Positions 31,110-43,911 of a stretch of 64,000 nt of DNA are shown one piece after another. The notes beneath the pieces were generated by a model that saw nothing but the letters and a program-made list of their open reading frames with translations, was not told the origin of the DNA and ran no database searches. A program made the translations under genes and the position numbers. Location: contig JASDDO010000001.1 in assembly GCA_030015575.1 (NCBI GenBank), positions 514,223,772-514,287,771 on the forward strand. The letters are read 5' to 3'. Each line of letters starts with the position of its first letter. Within the stretch, counting starts at the first letter, position 1. The stretch is from Agapanthus africanus (Eukaryota; Streptophyta; Magnoliopsida; Asparagales; Amaryllidaceae).

Positions 31110-33336
31110 TGTTGGAGATAGTGCCCTCAGAGTCAATTATTAGGTCACAGTAACGTGATTGTAATGATTGAGGGAGGACCTATCCCGGTAGGACAGTCTT
31201 ACTCGAGATGATAGTATGCTATCTGGTTTACCTTTATCATCGTGTACTGCTTTAGGTGACATGACACGTCGCTATTACACGTTGATAGAGCCCCTAGGAT
31301 TCTTGCTTGACCACCAGCAGTATGAGGGCGATCATATAAGTGGGAGCTGGGGGTCTACAAGCATATCCTTAAAAGGTCCCTAGTCGTGGGAGTTTCGAGA
31401 CCGGGCATCGATACTCCATTAGTAGACTAGTGTATACAGTCGAGACCCCGACGAGGGGCGGTGGCCGGTCTCACAAGCCACTGGTGTCAGTTGGATCACC
31501 TAAGATGTATACAGGTGCTCATTGGGTTATGAGTACACCGGACAGGACTCGCCGGGAACATGCTAGTTGGTCATATACCAGACGTCAGATGGCAGTTCCC
31601 TGGTGACATGTGTGCAGGTTAGTTCATCGACCTGGGGATCGTCATTTGTCTCGTGTGAGTTCCCACTGTACTTTGATTACTACCCTACCACGGCTCAAAG
31701 GAGTCATGCAAACAGGTTTTAGTTGGGTACAGTCCCGAGCCACATGGAGGCAGTGAGCGTATCTTCAGGGGTTCGTCTCTCCCGGTATTGGGGGTGAGGT
31801 CGTGCTGTGTCTAGGAGAGCCATTACACAAAGTCCTTGGCCAAGGCAAGGAGATTTACTGGTAGGTATTCCAGTAGTATCTCAGGGTGTTCTGGGCTACA
31901 CTCCGACACGACTTGTACCGCTTTTTGGGGGTCTGACTTTTTCCAACCCCCTAGGCCCGCCATGCGATACTCATAGACGAACGGACCGGACTGCACGGAT
32001 ATTGTCACTGACAGGTTCTGTAGGGTGTCAGGATGAGTTTCCTCATCGACGTCCCTTTTGGTCAATAGCTGGTGACCCGTCACGTATTGGCTTATACCTC
32101 TGACGTGCCAGTGGTTAAATCCACAGCCATAGTATTGACGAGTCTTTAGAGTCCGCCACACTTTCAGTTACTCAAGTTTCGGGCGAAACGCTGTAGAGGC
32201 CGTATGGAGATATGGCAGGGTCCGATCAGATACGTGCGGTATTGCACGGATCAGGATCGGACGGTTTGTACTAGTAGCCGTATAGGTATATGGCAGGGTT
32301 CGATCAGATACGTGCGGTATTGCACGGATCAGGATCGAACGGATATTACTAGCCGGCTTTGGTTTAAGCCGGTCCTAGTTTAGTACAGTGTAGATTTTGT
32401 CTCTTTGCATTTGTATCCGGACGGAATACAGATGCGGGTGTGTATGCACAGTATCGGGGTTTTCCTGTAATTTATTATGGGACCAGTTTTCTGGGGTTGC
32501 CAGTTTGCATTCCGTTCCGGCCGGTTTTCTCTTTTTCCTTCCCTGCCGGACTTTTCCGATGGAGGGGGTAATTTGCAGTTTTGCAAATTACATTTGTGGA
32601 GGGGTTTTCTTGCATAAAGATCTATTATGATAGCTTTCTTTTCTTGCACCATGACTTTCTTTATTTGTGATTTGATAAGGGTATGGGTTTGATGTGAGTT
32701 GAAGCATGCTTGCATGTTTCTTTGTCTTGGTTGTGGTCACCCCTTCTTCACTCCTACACTCACCTCCCTTCATCATATATATCCATTCTTTCCTCCACCA
32801 ATTTCCTTGATGATTTTGGCCGGCCACTTCATGGTGGAGAAGAAAAATGAGAGATTGATTTATGTGCTTCATTTGTTCATCTCATTTGGCTTGCAAAATT
32901 GGTAGCTTCATTTCCCTCCAAAGTTCAATCTTCATTCCTCCATCCAAAGGCAACAAACCCCATAGTGAGACATCCACTCTACACTACACTTCCTACAGCA
33001 TATCTTGAGCATGTCGAGTTGCCGGCTTCATGCCCGAGTTGCCTCGGTATTGAGGCGGGAGCCCGTAAAAGACGAAGGCGATGTGGTGCCCTTTCCGACG
33101 AGGAGGAGACGGACGGAGATCCCGCGAGGAGATCGGAGTGGAGATGAAGACCGGAGGACTCGGATCAGTCGGTATATCTCTAACCCGTATTCTAGTTAGC
33201 TTAGACTTGTTAATGGTTACGATCCGGAGTTTAGTGCGCGGTGGTGCCGGTTTGCAAAGTCCGCAAAATTTAAGTTTATCACCGTTTCCGCATTCCGGCG
33301 TCGGATTGACGGCCGGGGCGCCGCCGTGCACTTACA
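31110..33336 (+). repeat. E3 5' LTR
   Basis: TGTTGGAGATAG...GTGCACTTACA, 2,227 bp. It carries GATAGTATGCTATC at 31210-31223 and a direct repeat around 32160-32345 (two versions of a GATCAGATACGTGCGGTA block). Confidence 0.94.
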
Positions 33337-33337
33337 G

Positions 33338-33349
33338 TGGTATCAGAGC
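33338..33349 (+). other. E3 primer binding site (tRNA-iMet)
   Basis: TGGTATCAGAGC, one base after the 5' LTR. Confidence 0.93.
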
Positions 33350-34083
33350 CTCGCCATTAACTTAGTCTAGCTTTGTGTAATGTGTTTTTCAGTTCCGATC
33401 GACCAAAATTCCAAAAACCGTATTTTTCCTTCACATCAGTTTCTGTTGAAATTTTTTGAAGTCTAAAAATTTTTCAGGTTGTAAAATATTGATGTACTGG
33501 AAAATCTAAGAGCTCTGTAAAAATTCGATGAAGTGACTCCACAGTTGGAGCGCGGAACCGCCGCGAAAACCCCATTTGTGCGGCCCTTCCGCCGCGCACT
33601 ATTCACATCACTTCACCAATTTTTTACAGAGGCCTTCTGGGCTTAAAATATGGGTTTTGGAATATTAAAATTGGGCCCAGGATTTCTGTGAGTGCTACAG
33701 TTTTGATTGGGGGCCCACTTGTTAATTGTTTGATCAATCGGAAAATTTTAAACACATTTTTCACAGTATTTACATTATATCTGCGACCGTGAATGTCACT
33801 CGATCGGTAAATCCGGTCTAACTGCTATAGCCCGGTTAGACGGATTTGCGAACATGACTTTCACGTTAATGTTCTATGTTTATGCTGTGATGTTGCAGAT
33901 CGGTCGTGGGGGATAGCCTGGATGCAATGCTAGTACAGTGTAGTTGTATTATGTACATTTGATATTGCGGGGCGAGCGTCCGACATGTGGACTGCCGTCA
34001 CTGCCTGTTTGTATTATTCTTTTGGGGCACGACCTGGTTGCGGTCGATGTACCCGGTATATGTATATTTTACTTTCTGTACTA

Positions 34084-34343
34084 GGATTGCCCCGCGGAGG
34101 GGTGCACGGATAGCCGGGTTCTAGAAGGCAACTAGCCCGCATCTCATGGTATTGGGACGGAAGGGGCTTCACTCCAGGATTGACGGGCTATTCGCCGCAC
34201 TCGTAGGGGGTACAGGTTTGACCCAGGAGGGGTGCCCAAGTTACCGGATTCCGTGAAGTGCTGGGTGGTCCATTCACGGTGCTGAAGGGGCTGCCTCGCT
34301 TCAGGTTTTGGCGGGTGACTTGCCGCGCCCGTAGGGGTCTAGG
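34084..34343 (+). repeat. E3 leader duplicated block
   Basis: Two diverged copies of a roughly 130-bp block: each starts with (G)GAGGGGTGC...CCGG and ends with GCCGC-(A/G)C-(T/C)CGTAGGGG. E1 has a single copy at about 2622-2755. Confidence 0.55.
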
Positions 34344-34382
34344 ATTTCATTGCACAGGCTATCCACACGACCAGGGGAACGT

Positions 34383-34409
34383 CGGGTTTTAGCGGCTCTG
34401 TGAAACCCG
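34383..34409 (+). other. E3 leader hairpin H1
   Basis: CGGGTTT pairs with AAACCCG around a loop containing GGCTC. It is at the position of the CCGTGTTTT/AAAACACGG hairpin of E1 and E2. Confidence 0.6.
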
Positions 34410-34768
34410 GGGATCCCAGATATCTGTATTGTTCTGTGATGCTGTACATTTCTGTGATGTTGCATTTATTTCACGCCTTGAGCGAAATACTATATATATT
34501 GGTATATATATTAGTAGATGTTGTATATGTTTTTCATCCGCGCTAGTCCAGTCCCCGCTCTGTCGTTAGTAAGCTAACCTAACGAGTGATGACGGGACCC
34601 AGTGGCGAATGCGGATGGCATATACGTACGTCAGTATATTTTCGTTCTTTGTGGTGTGATCAATTGATGGGACTGCATTGATTCGGATCAATGCAAGTTA
34701 AACAAACCTAATCTGATGTTGTTGGAACACTTTTCAAAAAGCTGTTATTGCAAGGACGTTCACTTTTG

Positions 34769-34996
34769 TTTTGCATCGCGGTATTCATTTAGAATATCCT
34801 GCTCCTCAGTCGACGAGGCAAGGGCCGAGATCCCTTCACCGGGAGTGACCCCTTGGACAATAAGTTTGCGTCAGGGCATTAACTTCACTATAGCCGATTA
34901 CTTTTGCTTTGCACCGTGGTATTCAGTTGGAATATCCTGCACCCCATTCTACGGGGAAAGAGCCGAGATCCCTTCACCGGGAGTGACCTCTTTAGC
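34769..34996 (+). repeat. E3 tandem structured modules
   Basis: The copies at about 34769-34860 and 34907-34996 have first hairpins GGTATTC/GAATA(T)CC at 34780-34799 and 34918-34937. The second hairpins are CCTC/GAGG (34804-34818) and CCCC/GGGG (34942-34956). The box CCCTTCACCGGGAGTGA is unchanged from E1 and E2. Confidence 0.75.
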
Positions 34997-35135
34997 GGAA
35001 GTTGTCGTCACTATATTTCTAAAAAGCTATCCGTTCCTTCAACGATATCAAGTTCATTACGTTAAAGGTTTTCGCCAGAAACCATTCGTAGCCCTCCGTC
35101 GTTTCATATGGGTAGTCAATAGTATTCAAGCTGTG

Positions 35136-35333
35136 TTTGTTGGCCAAAGTCAAGGCACAGTGTTTGGTAGCTGTTGGTTATTCATATGCAGCATAGATAG
35201 ATGCGTTGGTTTGGAACAGTCGTACTGCCTTGTTGGCCAAAGTCAAGGGTATGTACGGGTGGATTCAAATTAACCTGGAGAATGACGGGCAGAACTTGAC
35301 ATGTGACTTATGATTTGTTGGCCAAAGTCAAGG
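35136..35333 (+). repeat. E3 triple motif TTGGCCAAAGTCAAGG
   Basis: Copies at 35136-35155, 35230-35248 and 35314-35333, all with AAA in the variable position. Confidence 0.78.
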
Positions 35334-35616
35334 TCATAAGAGCATGGGGCAGAAATCACATCGGGAGTTTCAAAAGTACTGAAACTTGCCAGATATGCGC
35401 ATACCTTCTGGAGTGTGATACCATGAGCGGATTCCGTCACGTTATCATACGATGAGAGTTGGATCCCGATTCCCACTGATGAGTTGGTTTACTCCTCGGG
35501 TGACCCCGACTAATTCTTCTTTCAGGTTTGGAGGAGAATTTGAGGTACAGTGGGAGGTTTCCAGATTAGATAAATTGGTAACCATTCTGATCTAGGTTAG
35601 AGTGCACGCTGAGTGT

Positions 35617-35641
35617 TTCTTTTCTCTCTCTCTTTGGCAGC
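35617..35641 (+). promoter_or_regulatory. Candidate 3' splice acceptor in E3
   Basis: TTTCTTTTCTCTCTCTCTTT then GGCAG, followed by CGACCATT as in E1. Confidence 0.45.
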
Positions 35642-38600
35642 GACCATTGACCCGACCCTAAGACTATGACTCAGAGACCAAGTTGACCGAACCTACTTAA
35701 CACTGGCTTTTGGATTGTCAGAGTTGCAGACCTCATTGCCACTCCTACTTTTACCCTTTTCTCCAGGACACCCCGTATTACTGCGAACGTCCACTTCCAT
35801 TGGACAAAACCATCGTATGGTTAGATACGAACTCGAAGGGATTCGAGGATGGTTTCCGGTTCTGGAGAAAACGGATAGGATTATTCAGTTGTCTTTTCTT
35901 TTTACCCTCTCTCAGGTTACGAGTACTCCTTGGTTTAGGGGTAGTACACCTATTACGCAAATTGGATTGTCTTCTTCCAAACCTTAGGCTGGTGCCGACC
36001 GGTAGGGAATGAAGAAAACCAATTAGCATAACAATGGTGTGCAGAAGGTATTAAGTTCAGACAAAGCAAGGGATTAGTTAGAGGGCAAAGTAAATTGCAA
36101 CAGATATTCACGACCAAACCAAATATTTCGTTACCACTCCCACATCACCTTTGTATTTCTCCAGGACACTCCGTATCACTACGAAGATCCACAGTTTATT
36201 TGGATACACCATCGTATGGTTATATACGAACTCGAATGGAACTTGTTCCAGTTCGGGGATGGATTCTGGTCCAGGAGAAATAGGAATAAAGTACATTCAG
36301 GTGTCTTTTATCTTCACCTTCTCTCGCATTGCGAGTGCTCCTAGGATTAGGACAGTACACCCATTATGCTTATTGGATAGTCTTCTTCCAAACCATAGGC
36401 TGGTGCCGAACGGTAGGGAAGGAAGAAAACCATTTGGCCTAAGGGGTGTGCAGAAGGTAATGACTAAAGACATATAAAGGGATTTGGAGAGGTGGCAAAG
36501 AATTATGCGGTTATAGTTATGAATTTGGATAATGGTAGAGGCATTACTAGGAATACCAGGATACCCCATCGAAACATTTCAATGTTTCAGTTTCACTGTG
36601 TACTGTTAAAAGAAAACTGATTTTCCGATTAGACACTTGCTCCAGGGTATGTATTTACCAGATTTGATTCTCACATCTGTATGGTTTTACAGATGATGAG
36701 TGGGAGTAAGTTATTGGGAATTGGGTGATCATCCTCATTATATCGGGATTCGTTGTAATCGGTGATATTTGAGGAGATCATCTGGGCTGTTTGCCGGTCG
36801 GCAAATGTTTGGTTTTGAATATCCGCTATGGTGCACCAATTTCAAATTGATATATCTGTACGTCTATTTTCATAGAGTGAGATATACCTTTTGATATTAT
36901 GTCGATGACATTTACCTATATCAGTGGATGGTTAGGTAAGGAGCATTAAACGACGGTGTAATTCTTCTTAACCATAAGTACAGTTTTCAACCTACGACAC
37001 ACAGTGAAAGTGTTGTTAGACTCGGCGGACTTATACAGAGTATTGTATGTTGTCCAGTGTCCATTAGGACAGAGGGGTTGGTCCTCATACTATATTCTGT
37101 TTACTTTTAACTTCTCTAGTTCTCAGACATGTGGTTCGTAGAAACACAGGGTCTAAGTTTTGAGGAGTTATAGGTATTTGAATAGAGTAGAGAACCAGGT
37201 GTAGCAAGTATCGGGATTCTTCAAGGTGATAGAAGATGTAGATACTTGTGTATGGTATTCAGTTGATAGTAATGATAAAGAGAAATTGCTTCTCTTTCAG
37301 GTTACTCATAATTGGAAGCATTCCTAAGTTGAGTAACGCTGATCGGCCTCTCTCCATTTAGTTGACATGCACTGGAGACAGCTGCATGATTTGAATCTGG
37401 TTCAATTAAATCAGTGCCTCTGTTTCTATATTGGATATAGAACAGTTCGTATCTTAACGATGTTAAGGTACGGGGAGTTGTCCGGTTTATGATTAAAACC
37501 AGACACTGGACAACTCAAGGCACGTTTCTGTAATGGCTGTTTGTGGGTTGACCCAGGCTATGACGAGGGTTGATTTTCTACCATCTGGAAGATCAATAGT
37601 GATATTGTTCTTAACTCGCCACATTTTAAAAGAAATGGTTATTTTTCAGAAAACAGTAGTGGGAGTATGGTAGAACTGGAAGCGATTCCAGAACCGCAAA
37701 CGATTACTGAAGATTTGATAAGGAACCTAAAGATTCAATCTGATTTGACATTCCATTGGCCACTCCGCAGATAAGGTGGGTAACTTCAGGCACCCGAGAG
37801 GCACTACGGTGGCCTCAAGGACGGTGACAGGGAAGTTCTTGTTTACCCACAATTGCCATTGCTGTTGTTCCAGGTTACGAGACCCGGCGGGAGGATGAGT
37901 ATAGCGTCGTTCTAAAACTAGTTTTAGAAGTGTACGTGTATATGACTCTGCCAGAGGGTTGTCGTAGTCAGTGGGAGCAGCGGAAGCATTGGTGGACAGG
38001 TAGCTTATGTCTATTTATAGACTAAAGCAGATGTAGCGGAGATAGATCATCTATTTCTGACGTGACAGTCATAGGTTTGACTTCATCAGAATAGGAGATG
38101 GATCTGTTGAGTAGGTAGTAGGAAGTGATATTCCTATACAACGATCGGTTATACTTTGGTCGTCACACAGTAGTTTCTCCACAAAGGACTTGGACATTAT
38201 ATCAGACATTCTGGTTACTAGATCTATGGTTTTAGATCTAGATTTGGGTGGTTTCCTAATCTGGGTACCTTGACAGCATTCTATGAGTATTTAGAATGGA
38301 CGACTCCTGGCATGGTAGTGTACCTGCAGGTAATGGAGTCACTCTCTCTAAAGGTGTCTTATAGACTAAAGTAGAGAGGGATGTGCATGATTGGCAGATC
38401 ACTTGCTTAGGCAATTGAGTCAATCATGAGATGTCAAGTACCACACCAGATGTTGTTCTTGCACTAGATGCAATAAGTTGACATTAATCCAATCCTGGAG
38501 AAACAGTCGGAAGCAGTTTTAGAACATAAGTGGATGTTCTAGGGATATGATAACGACAGCCTCATTTAGGAGACAGTTATCATTCCAGGCTTCCAAGGTG

Positions 38601-39005
38601 ACATGGACGACAAGCAGGTTGTCAGAGTTATAGTTTTCCTTCTGATGAGGGGCAGTATTTTGGACAGGTGATCCAAGGCAATACTGAGGGAAGCATGGCG
38701 CGCAGGATACTGATTAAGTTCAGTTGACGATACAGTCTAAGAAGTTTGGATTTGGAGTTCATTTATGAACTCGGTCCCATCAGACATCCAGACACTCTAA
38801 GACAGGTATTGCTCATTTCGGGAGATGGCTTTCTCCGCGAACTTGAGATATAGAGAGACATAGAAAGAAACAACTAAGCGGATCCACTCACTGAGGCTAT
38901 TCCTCGAACGCAATAGTTCCGCAAACGAGCTTTGTGAGACTGACTAGTAGAGGAGTTGGATGTTCGGTATCACACGGGCTGTGAGTATGCGACATCGCAA
39001 TAATT
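35642..39005 (+). pseudogene. pol: E3 decayed copia pol
   Basis: Patches align by eye with E1 pol: 37370-37420 (CACTGGAGACAGCTGCATGA, integrase end), 37665-37715 (GTAGAACTGGAAGCGATTCC), 37930-37985 (ATGACTCTGCCAGAGGG, RT) and 38880-38920 (CGGATCCACTCACTGAGGC, C-terminus). Frameshifts and stops are everywhere and the gene can make nothing. A tandem duplication of about 300 bp is present near its start (35758-36056 and 36157-36462). Confidence 0.8.
35758..36462 (+). repeat. Tandem duplication in E3 internal region
   Basis: Two diverged copies about 399 bases apart share CTCCAGGACAC, ACCATCGTATGGTTA, GTCTTCTTCCAAACC and GGCTGGTGCCGA. Confidence 0.75.
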
Positions 39006-39017
39006 AGCCTTGAGTGC

Positions 39018-39028
39018 AAGTGGGAGAT
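39018..39028 (+). other. E3 polypurine tract
   Basis: AAGTGGGAGAT directly before the 3' LTR. Confidence 0.88.
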
Positions 39029-41255
39029 TGTTGGAGATAGTGCCCTCAGAGTCAATTATTAGGCCACAGGTACGTGATTGTAATGATTGAGGGAGGACCT
39101 ATCCCGGTAGGACAGTCTTACTCGAGATGATAGTATGCTATCTGGTTTACCTTTATCATCGTGTACTGCTTTAGGTGACATGACACGTCGCTATTACACG
39201 TTGATAGAGCCCCTAGGATTCTTGCTTGACCACCAGCAGTATGAGGGCGATCATATAAGTGGGAGCTGGGGGTCTACAAGCATATCCTTAAAAGGTCCCT
39301 AGTCGTGGGAGTTTCGAGACCGGGCATCGATACTCCATTAGTAGACTAGTGTATACAGTCGAGACCCCGACGAGGGGCGGTGGCCGGTCTCACAAGCCAC
39401 TGGTGTCAGTTGGATCACCTAAGATGTATACAGGTGCTCATTGGGTTATGAGTACACCGGACAGGACTCGCCGGGAACATGCTAGTTGGTCATATACCAG
39501 ACGTCAGATGGCAGTTCCCTGGTGACATGTGTGCAGGTTAGTTCATCGACCTGGGGATCGTCATTTGTCTCGTGTGAGTTCCCACTGTACTTTGATTACT
39601 ACCCTACCACGGCTCAAAGGAGTCGTGCAAACAGGTTTTAGTTGGGTACAGTCCCGAGCCACATGGAGGCAGTGAGCGTATCTTCAGGGGTTCGTCTCTC
39701 CCGGTATTGGGGGTGAGGTCGTGCTGTGTCTAAGAGAGCCATTACACAAAGTCCTTGGCCAAGGCAAGGAGATTTACTGGTAGGTATTCCAGTAGTATCT
39801 CAGGGTGTTCTGGGCTACACTCCGACACGACTTGTACCGCTTTTTGGGGGTCTGACTTTTACCAACCCCCTAGGCCCGCCATGCGATACTCATAGACGAA
39901 CGGACCGGACTGCACGGATATTGTCACTGACAGGTTCTGTAGGGTGTCAGGATGAGTTTCCTCATCGACGTCCCTTTTGGTCAATAGCTGGTGACCCGTC
40001 ACGTATTGGCTTATACCTCTGACGTGCCAGTGGTTAAATCCACAGCCATAGTATTGACGAGTCTTTAGAGTCCGCCACACTTTCAGTTACTCAAGTTTCG
40101 GGCGAAACGCTGTAGAGGCCGTATGGAGATATGGCAGGGTCCGATCAGATACGTGCGGTATTGCACGGATCAGGATCGGACGGTTTGTACTAGTAGCCGT
40201 ATAGGTATATGGCAGGGTTCGATCAGATACGTGCGGTATTGCACGGATCAGGATCGAACGGATATTACTAGCCGGCTTTGGTTTAAGCCGGTCCTAGTTT
40301 AGTACAGTGTAGATTTTGTCTCTTTGCATTTGTATCCGGACGGAATACAGATGCGGGTGTGTATGCACAGTATCGGGGTTTTCCTGTAATTTATTATGGG
40401 ACCAGTTTTCTGGGGTTGCCAGTTTGCATTCCGTTCCGGCCGGTTTTCTCTTTTTCCTTCCCGGCCGGACTTTTCCGATGGAGGGGGTAATTTGCAGTTT
40501 TGCAAATTACATTTGTGGAGGGGTTTTCTTGCATAAAGATCTATTATGATAGCTTTCTTTTCTTGCACCATGACTTTCTTTATTTGTGATTTGATAAGGG
40601 TATGGGTTTGATGTGAGTTGAAGCATGCTTGCATGTTTCTTTGTCTTGGTTGTGGTCACCCCTTCTTCACTCCTACACTCACCTCCCTTCATCATATATA
40701 TCCATTCTTTCCTCCACCAATTTCCTTGATGATTTTGGCCGGCCACTTCATGGTGGAGAAGAAAAATGAGAGATTGATTTATGTGCTTCATTTGTTCATC
40801 TCATTTGGCTTGCAAAATTGGTAGCTTCATTTCCCTCCAAAGTTCAATCTTCATTCCTCCATCCAAAGGCAACAAACCCCATAGTGAGACATCCACTCTA
40901 CACTACACTTCCTACAGCATATCTTGAGCATGTCGAGTTGCCGGCTTCATGCCCGAGTTGCCTCGGTATTGAGGCGGGAGCCCGTAAAAGACGAAGGCGA
41001 TGTGGTGCCCTTTCCGACGAGGAGGAGACGGACGGAGATCCCGCGAGGAGATCGGAGTGGAGATGAAGACCGGAGGACTCGGATCAGTCGGTATATCTCT
41101 AACCCGTATTCTAGTTAGCTTAGACTTGTTAATGGTTACGATCCGGAGTTTAGTGCGCGGTGGTGCCGGTTTGCAAAGTCCGCAAAATTTAAGTTTATCA
41201 CCGTTTCCGCATTCCGGCGTCGGATTGACGGCCGGGGCGCCGCCGTGCACTTACA
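39029..41255 (+). repeat. E3 3' LTR
   Basis: 2,227 bp, almost identical to 31110-33336, with the same TGTTGG...CTTACA ends. Confidence 0.94.
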
Positions 41256-43433
41256 GTCTTCACCGGTGGGCTCGATCTCTCCTGGGTCCAAAGCACCTGA
41301 CGACATTCAAAGAAGAAAGAAATAGAATGTCGTCAGCGAACAGGTCGCTCGGTAAGTCCCAAAGATAAAGAAGTATTAGAAAAGACAGAATAAGAGGTAT
41401 TTTCTAAAGAGATTATAAAATATTGTAGAATATCGTGTTAACGCTGTTGTTTGTAGCTTGGTACAAAAGGATGCCAGTGTATACGAGAGGGGTCTCTATA
41501 TGCTAGAGACCAGAGCAAACAGAATGTACAAGGAACCGTTAAGCCACGGTACAACAGCAACGGAATATAGGTTAGGTGTCTTAATCTGACCACCTAGTGC
41601 CACCTTTAACACCTTCCGTACCAATCTACCCCTTAAACCCCGTAGTGTTTTGATTGTATTGTTGTATTGTATTGTGTAAGTTAGATGACTGACCAAAACC
41701 ATGATATCAGTAAACGGATTGTAACTGCATAATCAGGTAATTGGTATAATGGAATAATGGATGTATATCCATGGTTTGATTCAGTCAAGTTATATAGAAT
41801 GTTAACTGGATTCAGGGATTCATGTATACATATTGAGTTGGAATATTAAAGAATATAGATTGACTTGAATCGTATTCAAGTCAGAAATAATCAGACTCAA
41901 ACCCGAGTCAGACTAAAAGAAATGTAATTTGAAGTTCTATAATTGTTAGGATCCTTATTGTAATTTATAAAACTTGAGGGGGTTTTATGTAAAAATACTT
42001 TTGTATAGTTTTCAAGATACACCCCAAGTATTTATTATTCGTCTTTATAGTTATAATGAGCGTGATTTTATTTAGTGATATTTCTAGTGAATATATCCTA
42101 ATAAAGGTATTAATCTGCAATATTGATTTATTTGAAATTCATGGTATTTTAATGTAACTTTTAATCTTGTAATTTTAAGAAAAAGGTGGAAACTTTATCT
42201 TATAATAAAGCAGGTGTTTAAATGATAAATATGCATATGTTTATACAAGAATAATTTTTAATAAATATTTTATTTTCCAAAAATCTCATTTTTCATAAAT
42301 GTTGTATTCTAAACCTTTCGAGACCGAATGCTCCTTGCGGAGCTCTGAATCTCGCACTGCTAAGCCCGAGGGAGAACGATAAAACGTACAATCCCTAATG
42401 GGTTCACCAAATGTGGGTTGTAGTGGAGCTTTGCAAAGATTTTATAAATACTAATCATTTAGAAAACGGTTTTATAAAAATAAGGTATTTATTTGAAAAA
42501 AAATGTAAATTTCCGTATTTTAGATTCTAGGGTTTCCTAAACCAACTAACCTATTTCTAAATGGTCTAAACGATAAGTCATTAGAAGCCTCAAATCACCT
42601 CTTCACCGCCAATTGCGGCCAGGTAAATGCCAGGTGAGTGGGAGGCTCTCCACTGCAAGTAGTGGTCCTAATTAAGTAACCACTCGCCTTAGACACACTT
42701 GCCTAGACACCACAAAGTCATGTTTAGATAAACTATCGATGTCCATGACATATCGTATTTTCCTATTAAAAGATTTTGTTTTAAAATTGTATACAACTTA
42801 GAACTTTCAGAAAAGGTTTATAAAGAAATGGTATTTTAATATAAAATCTTGTATTATCGTATTCTAAGTTTTGATGATATCAATTAGGGTTGTATTTGAG
42901 TGTGTGTGGAGGTAGGTCATTACCTCGTGATCTATTTTAAGGTATAGCAATGTTAAAAGGTTAAATGTGATAAACTAAACATGGTGGTATTTAAGTGCGA
43001 AAATAGGGTATTTTGCAAAAGTTATCATTTCATGTGAGAAACTTTATCCAAATTGATTTTTAAGTGATTAGTAGTCAACATGAATATGTTTAAACATTAT
43101 GGAATTAGTGACAAGTGAGTTTTGATAGAAAAACCGAATCGGAAATCGGTTTGTTCCGATTTTCGTCAGGTTTTAAAAAGACGTATTATTATGAAGGACA
43201 AGAAAGGTAGAAAAGGGAACTTATGGGTTTGGACAACGCTAGAGAGTGAGAGGAAGGTAGTGGGTTTGCCGGCGCGTCGAAACGTCGTGAAAAGGTCCTA
43301 GTACGATCGCCGGGATTCACCGTCAATTTCGGCAGCGCTTGGCCTTTCGCTCATTTTCTAATGTACCGAGTTCTCTTGAAATTTTTAGAGAGTGGACTTA
43401 GGAATGTAGGGTGAGAGGGTAGAAGGTAGGGGT

Positions 43434-43443
43434 GTTTATATAG
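43434..43443 (-). promoter_or_regulatory. TATA box of G1 5' LTR
   Basis: CTATATAAAC on the minus strand, about 600 bases inside the LTR start; this is the LTR that would drive G1 transcription. Confidence 0.62.
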
Positions 43444-43856
43444 GGTTAGGCTAGGGTTAGGGTTTTTAATAAAAAAAAATTATTAAAAAATATACAAAAT
43501 CATTAAAAATTCATTAAACATAGGAGTAAAAGGGATTTATTGGCCAAATGATAACCGATCCAAGCATTTAGAGTATGCAGGAGGGTGGACCAGGTCTAGA
43601 CCCAACTTTTCTCTGTTGGTGACTCGGTCGTCCGGCCAAGTCCGGCCGGCGGCGCCGGACCGAGTCGGCCGAGTCGCCGGCTGACGGCGCCAATTCGGGC
43701 CGAGTCATGGGTCCAATGGCCGGGGATTCTTCGGGGGTACAATTTGGTATATTTACTTTTTGTTGTCCAGTACATATTTTAGGAGTTATGGCCTTTTTAC
43801 CGTTGACTTCCAAAAAAAATTAAAATAAAATAAATACAAAAAATAATGTGGGGCAT

Positions 43857-43911
43857 GGGATTTGAACTCCGGTGGCTTGGTTCAGCAGTGCAAGGTATTA
43901 CCAATGAGCTA
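43857..43911 (-). other. tRNA-like motif in G1 5' LTR
   Basis: The A-box-like TAGCTCATTGGTA is closer to the Pol III consensus than the copy in the other LTR; the B-box-like GGAGTTCAAATCCC is identical in both. Confidence 0.48.

Larger units (their letters stand above)
33350..35640 (+). other. E3 non-coding leader
   Basis: It is collinear with the E1/E2 leaders but clearly diverged. It holds a duplicated block (34084-34343), hairpin H1 (34383-34409), the tandem modules (34769-34996), the triple motif (35136-35333) and the acceptor-like tract (35617-35641). The 185-codon frame at 34716-35273 spans these repeats and resembles no known protein. Confidence 0.78.
31110..41255 (+). mobile_element. 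E3: non-autonomous Ty1/copia derivative with near-identical LTRs
   Basis: It is 10,146 bp with two 2,227-bp LTRs, a perfect GTCTT duplication, an exact iMet primer site and a polypurine tract. The internal 5.7 kb has the structured leader and a pol so decayed that no frame exceeds about 190 codons. About seven LTR differences were seen (around 31139-31147, 31706, 31812, 31941 and 32544 against their partners). The LTRs are recent while the genes are long dead, so it must have been moved by proteins from elsewhere. Confidence 0.93.

Noticed and set aside
34769..34996. CRISPR-like array (repeats with spacers)
   Set aside because: There are only two or three copies per element, in a plant retrotransposon leader with conserved inter-repeat sequence.
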